NCBI GenBank assembly: GCA_006386115.1
Contig: VFIW01000074.1
Coordinates: 243,425-307,424 of the forward strand
Direction: 5' to 3'
DNA length: 64,000 nt
Source of the DNA: Globisporangium splendens
Lineage: Eukaryota > Oomycota > Peronosporomycetes > Pythiales > Pythiaceae
The translations under genes and the position numbers were made by a program. Positions 47,059 through 58,360 of this stretch are shown here, piece by piece (positions within the stretch are counted from its first letter, which is position 1; each line of letters opens with the position of its first letter). The notes beneath the pieces were generated by a model that was given only the letters and a program-made list of their open reading frames with translations, did no database searches and was not told where the DNA came from.

Positions 47059-47447
47059 AGAGGCATTGGTTGGCGCAAATCGCCACTACCTTCTAAAACG
47101 CATACATGCTGTTTGAGAGGGGAGACTCTAATGTTGCATCACGAAATCGGACTTAATCAAGCATTTACTGCATCACTGTGAAGTCGATGCTCGATCAAGT
47201 CCGATTTCGTTCTGTTCAACGTTATTTCACAACCTCGTTTCTATTTCTACTTTGAGAGGTGTGTCAGACTTGAAAGGGCACACCCAATTTTAGGGGAAAA
47301 GGAAACGACTCCTCACGAAGAGCTGCAACTGTAGTTGCACTGACATCATCTGCTTGCACCAGTAGCCTCGTAAAAGACCAAGGCGCTGCGAGATACGACG
47401 GAAGTGCGCGCGCGCTCGAAGCAAACGTTTTGGACTCAAGCTGACGA
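47059..47447. promoter_or_regulatory. Divergent promoter with a long imperfect palindrome
   Basis: Short region serving the RRM gene (minus) and the CH-domain gene (plus). It contains the inverted repeat at 47141-47210 described separately. Confidence 0.5.
47141..47210. repeat. Imperfect palindrome / hairpin sequence
   Basis: ACGAAATCGGACTTAATC (47141-47158) pairs with the reverse complement of 47193-47210 at 17 of 18 positions. Weaker pairing continues inward through AAGCA/TGCTC, leaving a loop of about 24 nt. It could be a transcribed hairpin, a binding site for a dimeric factor or a miniature element relic. Confidence 0.7.
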
Positions 47448-50092
47448 ATGTCCGTGCAGCGCGAAGGCGACTCGAATAAGCTCAACCGCGAGCTACTGCG
47501 GTGGATCCAGAGCCTCGACCTGGCTTATTCCATCAAGAACGTCAAGAGGTGAGCGGTGTTCCCAGCAATTGCAGTGAGGATGCTTTGCACCCATTATTGT
47601 ACACTAACGTTGTTTTGATTGGGAGCAGAGATTTCTCGAACGGGTTCCTTGTGGCAGAGATCATGTCAAGATACTACGACAAAGACATCAGCATGCACTC
47701 GTATGACAATGGCATCGGGATCAAAGCGAAGAAAGACAACTGGGATCAGCTTGCGAAGCTCTTTGGCCGTTTCTCCGACTTGGAGCCTCTCACTTCAAAG
47801 GCTGATATTGACGCAATTATTCATTGCCGAAATGGCGCTGCCGTCGGGTTCCTCACCAAATTGTACCAGTGCTTAACGAAGCGGACAATCCAGCCGACCT
47901 CCATTCCACCACAGCAATTCGCCACTGCAAGTTGTGCCGGCGTTGCCGCGCATGCTGCAAAAGCGTTCGATGTTGTTGAGAACACTCCGCCATACGCGAA
48001 AACGACAGGGTCGACATTTATTCGCGAGAAAATGCGCGATTCAGATATCGCGGAAATGAATGATGAAATTGAGATCAATTGCAAGGTGCGGACCATTCAC
48101 AGCCAACACGAGGAAACTCTTCAGCTGGAGCGCTTGATGACAGAGACGCCGGATCGGTACCCTTCGCTTCGTAGCGCTAGCAAAGCAACAGTATTACGTG
48201 GTGCCACGAAACCCGATCGGAATGATGACAGTCCAACTTTGATGACCCAGCACGTGGTAAAGGAAGTGCAGATCAAATCATGAACGAAAAGAGTCTTGAA
48301 AAACTGCGCGTCGCTCGTGAAGTAAAAGAAAATGGAGCATTAGGTGGAGCTACCTATGGTGGACACAGCGGAACTGCTGGTGCGTCGTTCGATTCCCATG
48401 GAGGTCGTGGAGGCTTCAGCATGAGTGGAGGTGGCAGTGTGCCAGATCTCATACAGAAGCGAAAACCTATGGATTTGCTGAATGAAGCAGTTGCTCGCAA
48501 GCTATCATCTGTGGGGCTACTTTCGAAGCTTGAGCAGCGATCAAAAGACAAGTTTGAGACGTTCGTTGACGCTCTTTTTGACGGCCAACAGTTCTCCGAT
48601 CAAGAAAGCTTGGACATTTTGACTGGTGTAGTGGACGAAGAAGGTCTCCTTGCTCTCGCATTTCTTGAGCACCCGAAAGAGTTTTGGAAGTTTATGGGGC
48701 TTCTCTACCCACTATTGACGGAAAACGAAGACGAACACCCACTGTTTCTGAGTACTTTGGAGGTTCTGCAGCAAATAGGACACCAGTGTGTCCAGCGAGA
48801 TTCCGCAGTTGCAGCGTTGTTAATGTCCGAGAGTATTTTGCCCAAAATCATTCCAGACCTTCGTGGACACGCGACAAAGCGCGCACCATTGCTTCAAGTC
48901 GTCTATTCATTCGTCCCAGACTCCGCTTTGGCTCGCATCCAAACGATTAAACGGCTGCGTGAGGGGCTTCCGGATGATATCCCAGTATTTATTCACGCAC
49001 TGTCCATCCTGCTTTACATGGAAAACGACCTTGACGACACTTTGGTGGACTTGTACTACTACTACTACTGCATCGGCCTCGAAACACCATGTGAAAAGCT
49101 ACGCGCGGCGTGTTTATCGATGCTGATTCCGTTGATCTCCTACGACTTATCGTTAGCCGTCGACCTGCTGCCTCGATTGACCCAGTTTTCGTCTCGATAC
49201 GCGTGGTGGGAAGTGAAAGTCCAACTTTTAATCGTTTCCTCTGCATTTCTTCATAGCGCATCAAAACCATCAGCGCAAGACGGCGACCGAGACTTGACAG
49301 ACCAGATTGAGTTGGCGTTAGCAATCATCGAGCGCGAGTTCCATCCGTCCACAAACGTGAACATGCGACGAATTGGCTTGACATATTTGGCGAAAAACCT
49401 GCGCAATTATCAAGAGCTTGTCCCTCTCTACGTTGACGTACTGTTCAGCCTCCCGCCAGTGATGCTCCACGCCATGCTTCGACAGTCAGCTCCCTCCCAG
49501 TATTCTGGCACATACGAAGAAGAAACAGGCTCGCGTGAGCCTTTCGATGAGGTTAAGAACGAACTCCCAATTCGAGGGACGTCTGGAGCTCGATATAAGC
49601 TCACGTCGTTGCCTGAGCACTGGGATTCTATAGCGATTGCGAAGCAGATTTTTTACGAGCGAAAGAGCCAAGACCACGCGGACTTTGAAGTGATATATGT
49701 GCTGCTTTGAGCAACTCCAATCGACGGATAGGAGCGAAGACGCGAGGATGCTGTACGACCAAATGAAAGGCTTTCTCGTTCTCGGTGTTCTGGATGCCGG
49801 CGGCTGTGCCCTCGTGGCGCAAATTGTAATGGGGATCCTGCGTTCAGCTCCAGGTTATGCGGACGACATTTTTCAGCACGACGTTTTTATCGAATCGTTG
49901 CAAAAGCTAGTCACCAAGAATGTCGACGACATTCGCCAACAGTCCGCTGCAAAGTTGCTGCGAGAAGGCAGCCTCATCGACCCGCAGTGCGCAACAAGCA
50001 TTCGGCGTTGCGTGCAGATGTTGCGTTCGCTGTGCAACTCCCATACGTTCAACGCTTCGCTCTTTGCCCTCGCGCTTGAGACGGCAAGTTGA
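47448..50092 (+). CDS. CH domain (SPATA4/SPEF1-type) protein with ARM-like helical region, frame broken twice
   Basis: Exon 1 (47448-47548) and a following exon from 47629 are joined over an 80-nt intron. They encode a CH_2-type calponin-homology domain: LLRWIQSLDLAYSIKNVKRD, then FSNGFLVAEIMSRYY. The coding signal continues to 50092, but the frame shifts at about 48280 (stop and restart overlap as ATGA) and about 49700. The part from 48480 on is alpha-helical and repeats in an ARM/HEAT-like manner (ALAFLEHPKEFWKFMGLLYPLL and so on). CH_2 proteins of this type occur in sperm and ciliary axonemes, so a zoospore flagellar role is plausible. Either two indels break one ~850-aa gene, or two or three units were fused by my reading. 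Confidence 0.65.
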
Positions 50093-51184
50093 GGACGACA
50101 AAAGAACTAGGCGAGAAACAAATCTACCCAAACCAAGCAAAAGGCTGATTTGGGTCCATAAAAGCTATACGCGATGTATAGCTTGTGTATACTTCGATGT
50201 GAGTGAGCATCCGAATCCGTAGGACAGGTCTGTAGAAACAGTGTCGAGTCCACGCCACAGTGAACCGAGCCGATGCTCACAAATTCACGACGCATTTGAC
50301 CTCTCATCACTCTCTTTTTGAGTGTCAGAAAATGTGACAAGCATGACACTATCGCGGCTTTTTGCTTTGAGAGAGAAGGACTCTTCCTTCCCGATCGCAG
50401 TGTTGCTGAAATGCCGAGCTGCCTTCAGAAAGGGGCGCCAGACAGCACGATAAAACAATCGATTGTCACTGAAATGCATCGTCTTGTGCACAAGATGAGT
50501 GCGGCTCCCCACCGAACATGCGTCCAACTGCAGTTTTCTTCACCTGGAACACAGTGCTTTGCTGCTACCAGCAGTGACACAGACGCAAAGCCCAATGCAG
50601 TGAGTGGGTTAGGCTGGACCACCACGTACCACATGCGTGCAGTTGCTAGCTGTTCCCATACACGATTCAAAGAGAGCTCAGATGTTGAAGCTAGGATATG
50701 TATTCTTGGCATGAACGCCGTGCATCCGGTGCTGCTGGCAAAGAGTGACATGCTTCAGACATTCCTGGGGCTGCTTTGATTGGTGGCTTCGGCCAACGTT
50801 GGAGTGGGAAACTCACGTCAAGCAGCTGAAGATCACATCAGAAATTTCGTACACTCATCCGTTCAACATTTCCACAGGAAGGACAAATATCCAAGCAGTT
50901 GGTTGTTGACGCTGTTTCTACGCGACGGCGAGTGGACTGTTTTCGTAAAGCATGTCTGTACAAGCGCATGACTCGAGTTGAGATCGATCAACAGCCAATT
51001 GAAAAGTGGAAATTCACATGGAGCACTCGAAAAAGAAGCATCAAGACAACCCGGTGAATTAAATTAAAACTATTGCCACTTCACTCATACTTCAGACCGA
51101 CGACCGCAAAACCATTTGAACTCCCGATAGGCGCACACATCCTCCCCGACTTGACCTGGTCGCGCTCTTTGAGACGAAAACAAT
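50093..51184 (+). other. Spacer with a possible two-exon gene fragment (50318-50971)
   Basis: A plus-strand frame from 50318 is interrupted by an in-frame TGA at 50777. An 81-nt GT-AG intron (50745-50825) would remove it and keep frame, giving a continuous protein to 50971. The translated sequence has no recognisable domain. It may be a real small gene, a relic, or chance. Confidence 0.25.
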
Positions 51185-52000
51185 CTACATTGTAGCCATG
51201 CTTACAAAGTCGCTTGCCGTTTGAAGGGACGGGTACACATAGTGCGAGTTGCGCAGGTGCTGGTGGTGACCGAACAACGAGTGCATACCCTGGTGATTCT
51301 CTAGCGATGGAAGAAAGTTGTCGATCCAGTCGAGGGATTCCATTTCGTGACCACCTGCCGAGTGACTGGGGGCGCTGCTGCTGTGGATGTGGTGGCTGTT
51401 CTGCTGCGAGTGGTACCGATATGATTCTACATCATTTTCAGCAAGCATCATATCCATGTCAGTCGGCGAAGGATAGGACTCGCTGAATTTTCCCAACTTA
51501 CTGCGCGGTACCATGATTGCCATGTCCACCGGCTTGTGGAACGAACCGTAGTTCTCCATGTCAAGCCTCTTCGTGCTCATCGCTGGGCTCACTTGCGCTG
51601 CCTTGTGCGCGCTTGGGTGGCTCTTTAATCCACTCAACTGGGTAGACTTCTTGCGCGAGATTCGCCACGCGAGATCTGGCTGGTCTCGGAGGAAGTACTC
51701 GTTGGAAAAGGTGCACACAACGGCCTTGGACTTGGTCCATTTCTTGAAGTTAAAGTAATTGAGCTGACGCTGGAAGCTGGTGTACTTGCGATGCTTGAAA
51801 TACTTGGGCAGCACATAGTCCATCATTTGCTCCATGTCGTGGATCTCAAAGGCGCGGCCGTTCGGTGTCCAGCGTAGGATCTCGTCGCTCTCGACGTCCA
51901 GCATCTTGCGCAAGTTCTTCAAAAACGGCGCTACTTCCTTCGACTTTCCGCTAGACGGCGATGTGGCGGTCGGTGCTTCCATGCGGTTGAGTGCCATCAT
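51185..52000 (-). CDS. Heat shock factor-type transcription factor
   Basis: 271 aa, start at the first of two consecutive ATGs (52000); upstream in-frame codons lack similarity. An HSF DNA-binding domain spans about residues 22-118: VAPFLKNLRKML, ILRWTPNGRAFEI, the recognition-helix region TSFQRQLNYFNFKKW and FLRDQPDLAWRI. The rest is Ser/His/Asp/Met-rich with a possible acidic activation patch and no clear heptad oligomerisation region, so trimerisation is uncertain. HSF expansion is a feature of oomycetes. A nuclear regulator is inferred. Confidence 0.9.
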   Translation of the reverse strand: MMALNRMEAPTATSPSSGKSKEVAPFLKNLRKMLDVESDEILRWTPNGRAFEIHDMEQMMDYVLPKYFKHRKYTSFQRQLNYFNFKKWTKSKAVVCTFSNEYFLRDQPDLAWRISRKKSTQLSGLKSHPSAHKAAQVSPAMSTKRLDMENYGSFHKPVDMAIMVPRSKLGKFSESYPSPTDMDMMLAENDVESYRYHSQQNSHHIHSSSAPSHSAGGHEMESLDWIDNFLPSLENHQGMHSLFGHHQHLRNSHYVYPSLQTASDFVSMATM

Positions 52001-53339
52001 GATTTTTTTCTTTCTGTTTTCGTGCAAGTTGAAGTGGAGAGCAGAGTGTTGGTCAAAAAAAGCTCTTGGACGAACGCAACGGACGGGAAATTGAGAAATG
52101 ACTGCATGACAGGCGACAGCTCCTGTTTCGCAAGTTGGAACTTTTGTTGCCTTCTCGTTTTTCTCTGCTGCTGTTCGCGAGATGTGGGTTCGCAGCAGGA
52201 TGGCACTGTACGGTACAACAGTGCGCTGCAGCAGTTGGCCAGCAGAAGACTTTCCTCTTGTTCTTTCTGCGAGAGCGCGACTGGGAAGTGAGGATGATTG
52301 GGTGATGGACGGATGATTCCTTTCGAGCAAGCGGTGAATGTGCGCATCAAAGTTTTGACTGGCACCAGTGGGATGCACCATTCAGTGATCCCCTCACATC
52401 CGAAACAACCCTGCCTTGATGGCAGTACAGTAAGCACTTCCAAGTCCGGTACACTGTGTTTTTCTTCTCTCGGATATTGCTGCAGCACATGGACTACTGC
52501 CATCGTGGGTGTGAGGTCAGATGAACGATTCTGCACACAGCTCAACAAGCAGCGACAATTGCTGGACTATATTGAGTCGTCGTTCGTTGCGAGCACGCAC
52601 ACAGATTGATACCTTCTTCGGATACGCACAGTTTTAAGCTTGAAAAAATAAAGGTAATCAAGGATTTAGATAATCCAGCTCTTGAGAGAACGTGCGTGCG
52701 TGTGTGTGTGTGCCTGCCCACTTCATTCAGCGCCGTGTGGGCGAGAGATTTATTTCAGTTGTGAAGCGCAGAACCGTACTCGTGCAGCACTGGTTCCAGT
52801 GCTGACATCCAAGTGCAAAAGATGAAAGCGCGACGGACGACTAAGGTTTGCACGTGTTCTAAAGGAACCTCTAGGAAGGTCTTGTGGGGTTCCAAAGTCT
52901 TGTTAACTCGCCTGTTTTCCTAAATTTGTAAATAATCTGGGTTCCATATTTGCTGCGATTGCCAACGGAGATGATCCTGAATCTTGGCATCGTCTATGCT
53001 CCATGTTGAAGGCGAGGAGTGCTGATGTGGCAGGTTGGTATGACGGCCCTTTTTTTCTTTTTCTTTCTGAAAAGGGCTTCTGGAGTGGTAAAGGTCAAGT
53101 CTGCCTTTGCAAAGACATGTCCTCCTCGTTTGTTCTGCATCGCGATCGCTCCCCTCAGAGCAAACAAAGTTACTTTTGCATGTTCTCTTGACACAACGCC
53201 CCTTTTCGTTGATTTCTGCGAATCAGTATTTGACTCCAACCTGTGTGCTGCGCACACACGCACGCCACTCCCTCCTCTCACCCCGATTCTTGCATCCTGT
53301 CTGACATCCCAGCCATTCATCACCATTCATAGTCAAATG
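52001..53339. other. Long spacer upstream of HSF gene with scattered weak frames
   Basis: About 1.3 kb. One plus-strand frame at 52298-52609 has a protein-like end (QLNKQRQLLDYIESSF) but lies in the HSF promoter and is unsupported. A GT-rich tract occurs near 52692-52712. No confident gene. Confidence 0.35.
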
Positions 53340-54300
53340 CACGACAGAGCTCACGCAAAGAACGAAAAGCAGCTGCGCTTCGTATGTACACTTTTGCGAA
53401 GTCGGGCTGTGACAAAGTGCTTGGTCTGTGAATGCCAGATTCATGCCAAGTTCCATTGGTCGCATTTGCTTCTCAACTGCTCAGGTTAACCGCTGCGAGA
53501 GAGTAGCGACGCACTCAATTCAAAGCACAATTGACGCGACTGAATTGCGAAAGAAAGCCCTTCATGGATCTAAAGAAGCTCTCAAAGCACTTGGTAGAAC
53601 TGACACGCTGCTGCGAGGTTCCAGATGCAACCATGTTTCTTTACCGCATTCAATACAGAAAAGTAACAGCGCCACCTTCAACTTGACCAGCCTGGCATTC
53701 ACATTTTGGTGTATTGTGCAGGGTGGAACTTCTCTCGGAGCGGGATGCGCTGCGCGTTTTCTTCGGGTCTTTGTGAAAAGTGAAGCCAAACGAACCTTTT
53801 GCTTCCCGCAATTCTTTCTACAGTGAGCACGTTGGTACACAAGAATCATCTGCCACTGACTGCGAAAGGTGCTCCAGGCTCTGTGCTGCTGATTCATTGC
53901 TCTCCGCCTCTAGGATGCAGACGGATACAGTAGAGCAAGTAATCAAGCCTCAGCGGAGGGAGAAGAAGCTCACTCTGGTCTGGCATCAGGGTACAAAAGA
54001 TGTACGTACGGACGGCTCAATCGTAACGGCAAAATAGAAAGAAACGTGTGGCTGAGAGCACCGCTGCCTTTAAAAAGCCTCATCTGACATCGAATTGGCT
54101 TTGTTTGAGGTGCTGAACAGTTCGGCAGGCTCCCGCATATCTAGTTCTCGTCTCCCGAACAGGTTGCCGTTGCCACCAACAGGTCACTTGCGTTTAACAT
54201 CAAGGCGAGCGTGTTAGGCAGACAGGAACTTCAATCCATCTACGCCGCGTCTAACCTCCCTGCGCCAGTGCATCGTTGCGAGGTTGTGTGGTCACGTTGA
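53340..54300 (+). CDS. Poorly resolved multi-exon gene, unknown product
   Basis: Several coding-like pieces can be stitched with GT-AG junctions: a start-like piece 53338-53382, 53485 onward (VNRCERVATHSIQS), a Glu/Arg-rich piece from 53722 (VELLSERDALRVFF), a piece ending near 54000 before a GTACGTACGG donor, and a last exon (VAVATNRSLAFNIKASVLGR) ending in TGA at 54298-54300. One frame change near 53620 has no fitting intron, so the gene may be frameshifted or partly decayed. No family was recognised. The last two pieces join in phase and are the best-supported part. Confidence 0.35.
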
Positions 54301-54554
54301 AGAACCGAATAATTGTATGGCATCTCAACTGGGCAGCCGAAAGTCAAATCTACCGGTAAAGTATTCGTAGAATCATTGAGTCAGTCTTACTGCCTTGACA
54401 GTAAACGCTTATTGCCAGATTGGGATCTACGGAGGCGTATGCCAACCCACAATGCCAGTCGAATGCCAGTACGCAAAACATTCGTTTTCCTTTTTTTCTT
54501 CGTCAACTTCTGTACGTGTGGATCTAGGTACCATAAAAAGAGTGTCCAGAAACT
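54301..54554. other. Short intergenic gap between convergent genes
   Basis: About 250 bp between the unresolved plus-strand gene and the MCC alpha stop. No gene seen. Confidence 0.5.
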
Positions 54555-56846
54555 CTAATCCAGTTCAATGAGGACATGGCCGTCGGCTACAAAATCGCCT
54601 TCGTCACAAAACACTTCTGCCACTTTGCCGTCCTTTGTGGCACGAATGACGTGCTCCATCTTCATCGCTTCCATGATCAACAGTGGCTGCTCTTCTTTGA
54701 TGCTTTCGCCGTTCTTCACGAGCACCTTGATGATCTTGCCTGGCATAGGGGTGACGATCTTGCTGTGTCCGCTACCACTGCCGCTGCTCTCGCCGGCTTC
54801 AAACGATGGCAACGGGACGGCGAACTTGTACTCATAGCGCTGGGTGCCATCATCGCAAAAGATGTGAAGGTCCTGATTGTGAACAACCGCAGTTCCTTTG
54901 AACTTGCGGTTGTCGACACGAATTTCAAAGTCGCCACCAGCCGAAATGGATCCTGTCGCGTGCACAGTGACTGGTTCTTGGTTCTCGTCGATCAAGGACA
55001 CTTCATAGGTGCCAGCGGAGTGGCATTTGACACGAACATCTACTTGAGCACCTTCGTGGCTCAGCTGGAATTTACGCTCGAGAGTCTCCAACGATCGGAA
55101 GTGTTTCAAAGAGTCGTCCGACCATGGCGAGCTCAGTTCTCCGTTAAAATCGGCCAGTGGGTACGACTCCAATTGCTCCAAGAGCAACAAACTCACAGCG
55201 CCAAGTGCCTTTGAGTGGGTTGGAAATTTGCCCAGTGGCTCAAGTACTTCGTCACCAAACTTGTTGAGGAAACTGGTGTCGACACCTCCTTTTCTGAACT
55301 CCGGGTGATCCGCGGTACGAGCGACAAATTCAATGTTCGTTGGCAAGCCTACAATCTGGTACTGGTGGAGTGCCTGGATCAAACGATCCAAAGCTTCTTG
55401 GCGGTTCTTTCCGTGCACAATGAGCTTCGCGATCATCGGGTCGTAAAAAATGGAGACCTCGTCGCCCTCGATGATACCGGTGTCCACGCGCACGTTGTCA
55501 GAGACTGGAGGCAGTCGCAGATGCTGCAGTTTGCCACTTCCTGGGAGGAAATTGCTGGGAAAATAGCGAAGCAAATCAAAAATGAATGAGTGATGCCAAA
55601 ATTCGAAATCATATGCCACAATATACTACTCACTTGTATGGGTTTTCCGCATAGATGCGAGCTTCAATCGCATGACCATGGATCCTCAAGTCTTCTTGCT
55701 TGATTGGGAGCAGTTGTCCTGCCGCAACCTTGAGTTGCAACTCGACTAGATCTTGTTTGGTGATCAACTCCGTCACAGGGTGCTCGACCTGAAGACGCGT
55801 GTTCATTTCCATAAAGTAAAACGATTCGTCCTCGTCAAGAAGAAACTCGACGGTGCCAGCTCCGACGTAACCGACCGCCTTCGCGGCAGCAACAGCCGCA
55901 TCTCCCATTTTCTTACGCAAGGCTTCCGACATGTGCGGCTGTGGCATCAAGAGAGAAAGAAGAGTAGTTAGTCCACGTAGTTGCTAATGTGAAAAGTAAG
56001 CAGAGAGGTGTTTACCGCTGGAGCCTCTTCGAGCACTTTCTGGTGACGACGTTGGACACTGCAGTCGCGCTCGAACAGGTGCACAACGTTGCCAAATTTG
56101 TCACCAAACACTTGGAGCTCCACGTGGCGAGGTTTTCGCAGGTACTTTTCGATCAGAACGCGTGAGTCACCGAACGACGCTTTTCCTTCTCGCATGCAGG
56201 CTTCGACGGACTCCTTCAGGTCCTTCTCGTCATCCACAATACGCATACCTTTACCACCACCGCCGAGGACAGCCTTAATCAGCACAGGGTACCCGATTTT
56301 CCTAGCCTCCGCTTGAAGCGTGCCGAAAGTCTGGTCTTCACCGTGGTAGCCAGGAGTGACGGGAACTCCGGCAGCAATCATGATATCCTTCGACGCACTC
56401 TTTGAGCCCATCGCTTCGATGGCTTTAACAGGAGGACCGATGAACTCCACATTCGCTTCCGCGCAGGCTCGCGCAAAGAACGCATTTTCCGACAGGAAAC
56501 CGTAACCTGGGTGAACAGCTTCTGCGCCAGAGATCTTGCAGATTTCGAGGATCTTCTCGTAGTTCAAATAGCTTTCGTTTGCCGGAGCTGGGCCGAGACG
56601 GTACGCTTCGGTCGCTTGCTTGACGTGCTGGGAGTTGACATCCGCGTCACTGTAGACCGCGACAGTCTCAATGTTAAGTTTCTGGGCGGACCGGATGACT
56701 CGCAGCGCGATCTCGCCGCGGTTAGCGATGAGGATCTTGCGGAAGCTGCGTGGTGCTGCGGTGGTGGCTTCCGTCGCGAGGAATCGGCGCGCAGTGGCTC
56801 CGCGCAGAAGCTGTGCCGTTCGAGCGGTTCGGGAGTAGAGGCGCAT
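54555..56846 (-). CDS. Methylcrotonyl-CoA carboxylase alpha subunit, mitochondrial
   Basis: Three exons, 56846-56016, 55938-55634 and 55554-54555, give 711 aa, close to human MCCC1 (725). The Arg/Ala/Thr-rich start ([19 protein letters not shown]) fits a mitochondrial presequence. The biotin carboxylase domain shows [39 protein letters not shown] and [16 protein letters not shown]-like linker and a biotinyl domain end the protein, with AMKMEH around Lys677. The AMKMEH form and overall length fit MCC rather than propionyl-CoA carboxylase. It carboxylates biotin, which the beta subunit uses on 3-methylcrotonyl-CoA in leucine breakdown. The beta subunit is not in this window. Confidence 0.93.
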
Positions 56847-57419
56847 GACGATGCTGTGTAGGGGCGTGCGGATCCGGTACTGAATGAGCTGCGGCACCTT
56901 CTGCCTGCGTTCGATGTGCGTGTTGGAAGGCAACTCTTTGTGTGAAGGAGCGTGGCGTGTTGAAAGGTTCTGTGTGTTGTTGGAGGTTGCGAGTGTTCTT
57001 GTACGGAGTTGAAGTTTTGTTTTTGGCGAACGCGATTGGTTTTCGGAGTGGATTCGATGAGGGAGTGATGTTTCTAACGTTTCTAAGTCTGGAGTCTTCA
57101 ATGTCGACGAATGAAGACACCGTCCGAGTGTTTGTCACGAGCATCGAGTCTTGATGCGAGGTGTTTGTTGCACTTGCAGCGTTTGCTTGGCGACCAGAGT
57201 CGAGGATGAGTCTCCACTTTCGATTGGAGTGATGTGTTTCCGTGTGCATATCAGAGGTGTGGCGTTGCAGCTGAGCCGCATGTCGATTCTGAGATCTTAC
57301 ACAGAGATCAACCGATGAAAAGAGGTCGCGAGTTTGTTTGTGTCGCGTGTTTTTATGAGAGAGTGAAATGTAGCCGCGTTCGAGTTGGACCACCAGAAGG
57401 ACATTGCATTCGATTTTGT
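56847..57419. other. Boundary spacer between core genes and subtelomere
   Basis: About 570 bp upstream of the MCC alpha gene. Short frames occur but none is supported. The first telomere-like repeats begin just beyond it. Confidence 0.5.
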
Positions 57420-57550
57420 CTAGGGTTTAGGTTTATTTGTAAGGGTTTAGGGTTTAGATGCTGTCGCGGGGTTTAGGGTTTAGGGACCCTAAACAGGTCA
57501 TCGAAGTATAGTGAAGTCCAGATAAACCGGGTTTAGGGTTTAGGGTTTAG
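57420..57550 (+). repeat. Degenerate interstitial TTTAGGG tract 1
   Basis: Scattered and partly mutated TTTAGGG units (57421-57456, 57470-57485, 57531-57550), including a head-to-head telomere junction GTTTAGGG-A-CCCTAAAC at 57478-57494. This marks the start of subtelomeric DNA. Confidence 0.9.
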
Positions 57551-58094
57551 ATGCTGTCGCGTTTGAAAACTAGCCACACAAATTTCGTAGAAATTTGTGG
57601 GGGTATGTTTTCAACTACGCGCAGCATCTCGGCGAAAACGAGAAATCTGCCGAAATTTTACTTTTTGAGATATAACGAAAAAACTGAAAAAATGTCGCAT
57701 TGCACAAAAACAAGCCACACAATCTTTCTCAAACTTTCACCATCGTTTTCTACGCCATTGAAAACCCCATATCCGAAAGTTTTAGAAACGAGAAGTTTTT
57801 GGTGCCGAGCTATCGCCATCCATTCAATTTTGAAATGTACTGGATTAAGCTATATAGAAAGTATTGACTTATGCTATATCGAGTACTGAGTTAGGCAATA
57901 TTTGAAGTATTGACTTAAGCTATAAAATCTAATGATTTAGGACATATCAATCTATTGATTTATGACATTTATAATGTAATGAAGTAAGCCATTTTGTGCA
58001 ATAGGTAGCCTATAACATGCATTATTTGGACTCCCAAAAGGAAGAGTGACGACGACGACAAATCATTTGATCCTCGTGTATTGAGTGGACATTC

Positions 58095-58262
58095 TGATTG
58101 GCTGCTTTGTAAATCAGGCTGCGTGTGACACAAACAGAAGTTCAACGTGTACAAAAATACGCACTTGAAGTTTCATCTGATTGGCTGGTTTGTAAATCAG
58201 GCTGCGTGTGACACAAACAGAAGTTCAACGTGTACAAAAATACGCACTTGAAGTTTCATCTG
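58095..58262 (+). repeat. Tandem ~84-bp direct repeat upstream of subtelomeric gene
   Basis: Two adjacent copies (about 58095-58178 and 58179-58262), each starting with GATTGGCTG(C/G)TTTGTAAATC and ending with TTGAAGTTTCATCTGA. Each holds an inverted CCAAT box. The same pair recurs, diverged, in every downstream unit (for example 60838-61002). Probably promoter sequence that was duplicated. Confidence 0.75.
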
Positions 58263-58360
58263 AATGGCGACAGTGGACATGATGAAGCGTGTGACACATA
58301 CAGAGCTTATGACAATGCGAAAGTTTTCTTCTTCTTCTACCATTCATTTTCCAATTCGCG

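Noticed and set aside
54576..55214. 212-codon plus-strand open frame
   Set aside because: Antisense to the biotinyl end of MCC alpha, which is strongly recognisable on the minus strand.
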